This document shows positions 6,224-6,296 of a DNA stretch of 6,296 nt, piece after piece. Position numbers and translations under genes: made by a program. The notes below the pieces were generated by a model, which did no database searches, was not told the origin of the DNA, and saw only the letters and a list, made by a program, of their open reading frames with translations. The stretch spans positions 1 to 6,296 of the forward strand of contig JAUNCB010000071.1 in NCBI GenBank assembly GCA_030526765.1. The letters are read 5' to 3'. This stretch comes from Bacillota bacterium (lineage in GTDB: Bacteria; Bacillota; Clostridia; Lachnospirales; Anaerotignaceae). Each line of letters starts with the position of its first letter. Position 1 is the first letter of the stretch.

Positions 6224-6296
6224 ATGAGCAAAGGTATTTTTGTAGTAATGGAACAGAGATACGGCAAGGTTCAGAACGTAGGTCTGGAACTTGTTG
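6224..6296 (+). CDS. etfA: Electron transfer flavoprotein, alpha subunit, 3'-partial
   Basis: Only the first 24 codons are visible. They read MSKGIFVVMEQRYGKVQNVG, then LELV, which matches the usual EtfA start (KGIxVxxEQxxGKxxNVxxEL). Position directly after etfB supports the call. AGGAGG (6210-6215) lies eight bases before the ATG, and the etfB-etfA gap is 29 bases. The N-terminus enters the EtfA fold at once, so the ferredoxin-like 4Fe-4S extension of some clostridial EtfA proteins is absent. The FAD-binding C-terminal domain lies beyond the window. Confidence 0.93.
   Translation, partial: MSKGIFVVMEQRYGKVQNVGLELV

Noticed and set aside
5412..6224. 270-codon open frame on the - strand opposite etfB
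   Set aside because: Codon-aligned shadow of etfB, Cys/Phe/Asp-rich, no recognisable protein.

Overview
The window looks like ordinary chromosome of a fermentative anaerobe of the Clostridia, probably Lachnospirales or Anaerotignum-like. This is an inference. It rests on the gene content (acyl-CoA dehydrogenase with EtfBA, a GldA-type dehydrogenase), strong AGGAGG ribosome-binding sites, a near-consensus Rex operator, and a codon style dominated by CTG, ACA, CCC, AGA, TCC and GAA. All genes read on the + strand. I see no mobile element, CRISPR array, rRNA or tRNA, and no convincing exotic system.

Layout. (1) 2-1864: transketolase, missing about 40 N-terminal residues at the window edge, closed by a strong intrinsic terminator (1879-1916). 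(2) 1944-2492: ThpR-type RNA 2',3'-cyclic phosphodiesterase with a GTG start behind an unusually complete Shine-Dalgarno, followed by its own terminator (2516-2555). (3) 2556-2881: an AT-rich regulatory region with short inverted repeats, an 18-bp Rex-like operator (2705-2722), a near-perfect sigma-A promoter (2728-2756) and a leader of about 118 nt with a hairpin. (4) 2882-3970: GldA-like metal-dependent dehydrogenase of unknown substrate. (5) 3971-4211: no clear terminator, a weaker promoter whose -35 lies inside an inverted repeat, then a leader with two hairpins. (6) 4212 to the window end: acd - etfB - etfA (etfA cut after 24 codons), tightly spaced and probably one operon.

How the parts fit together. 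Transketolase feeds the pentose phosphate pathway. The dehydrogenase under a Rex-like site and the Acd-EtfBA complex are both sinks for reducing equivalents: the first would oxidise or reduce an alcohol or hydroxy compound with NAD(P)H, the second would reduce an enoyl-CoA with NADH. The EtfB motif DGDTAQVGP suggests the electron-bifurcating kind, which also reduces ferredoxin or flavodoxin. The classical butyrate partners (crt, hbd, thl) are not in this window, so the acyl chain length stays open (crotonyl-CoA, acryloyl-CoA or another).

The metabolic genes share an extreme codon bias. thpR does not, which fits housekeeping genes of high expression beside one of low expression.
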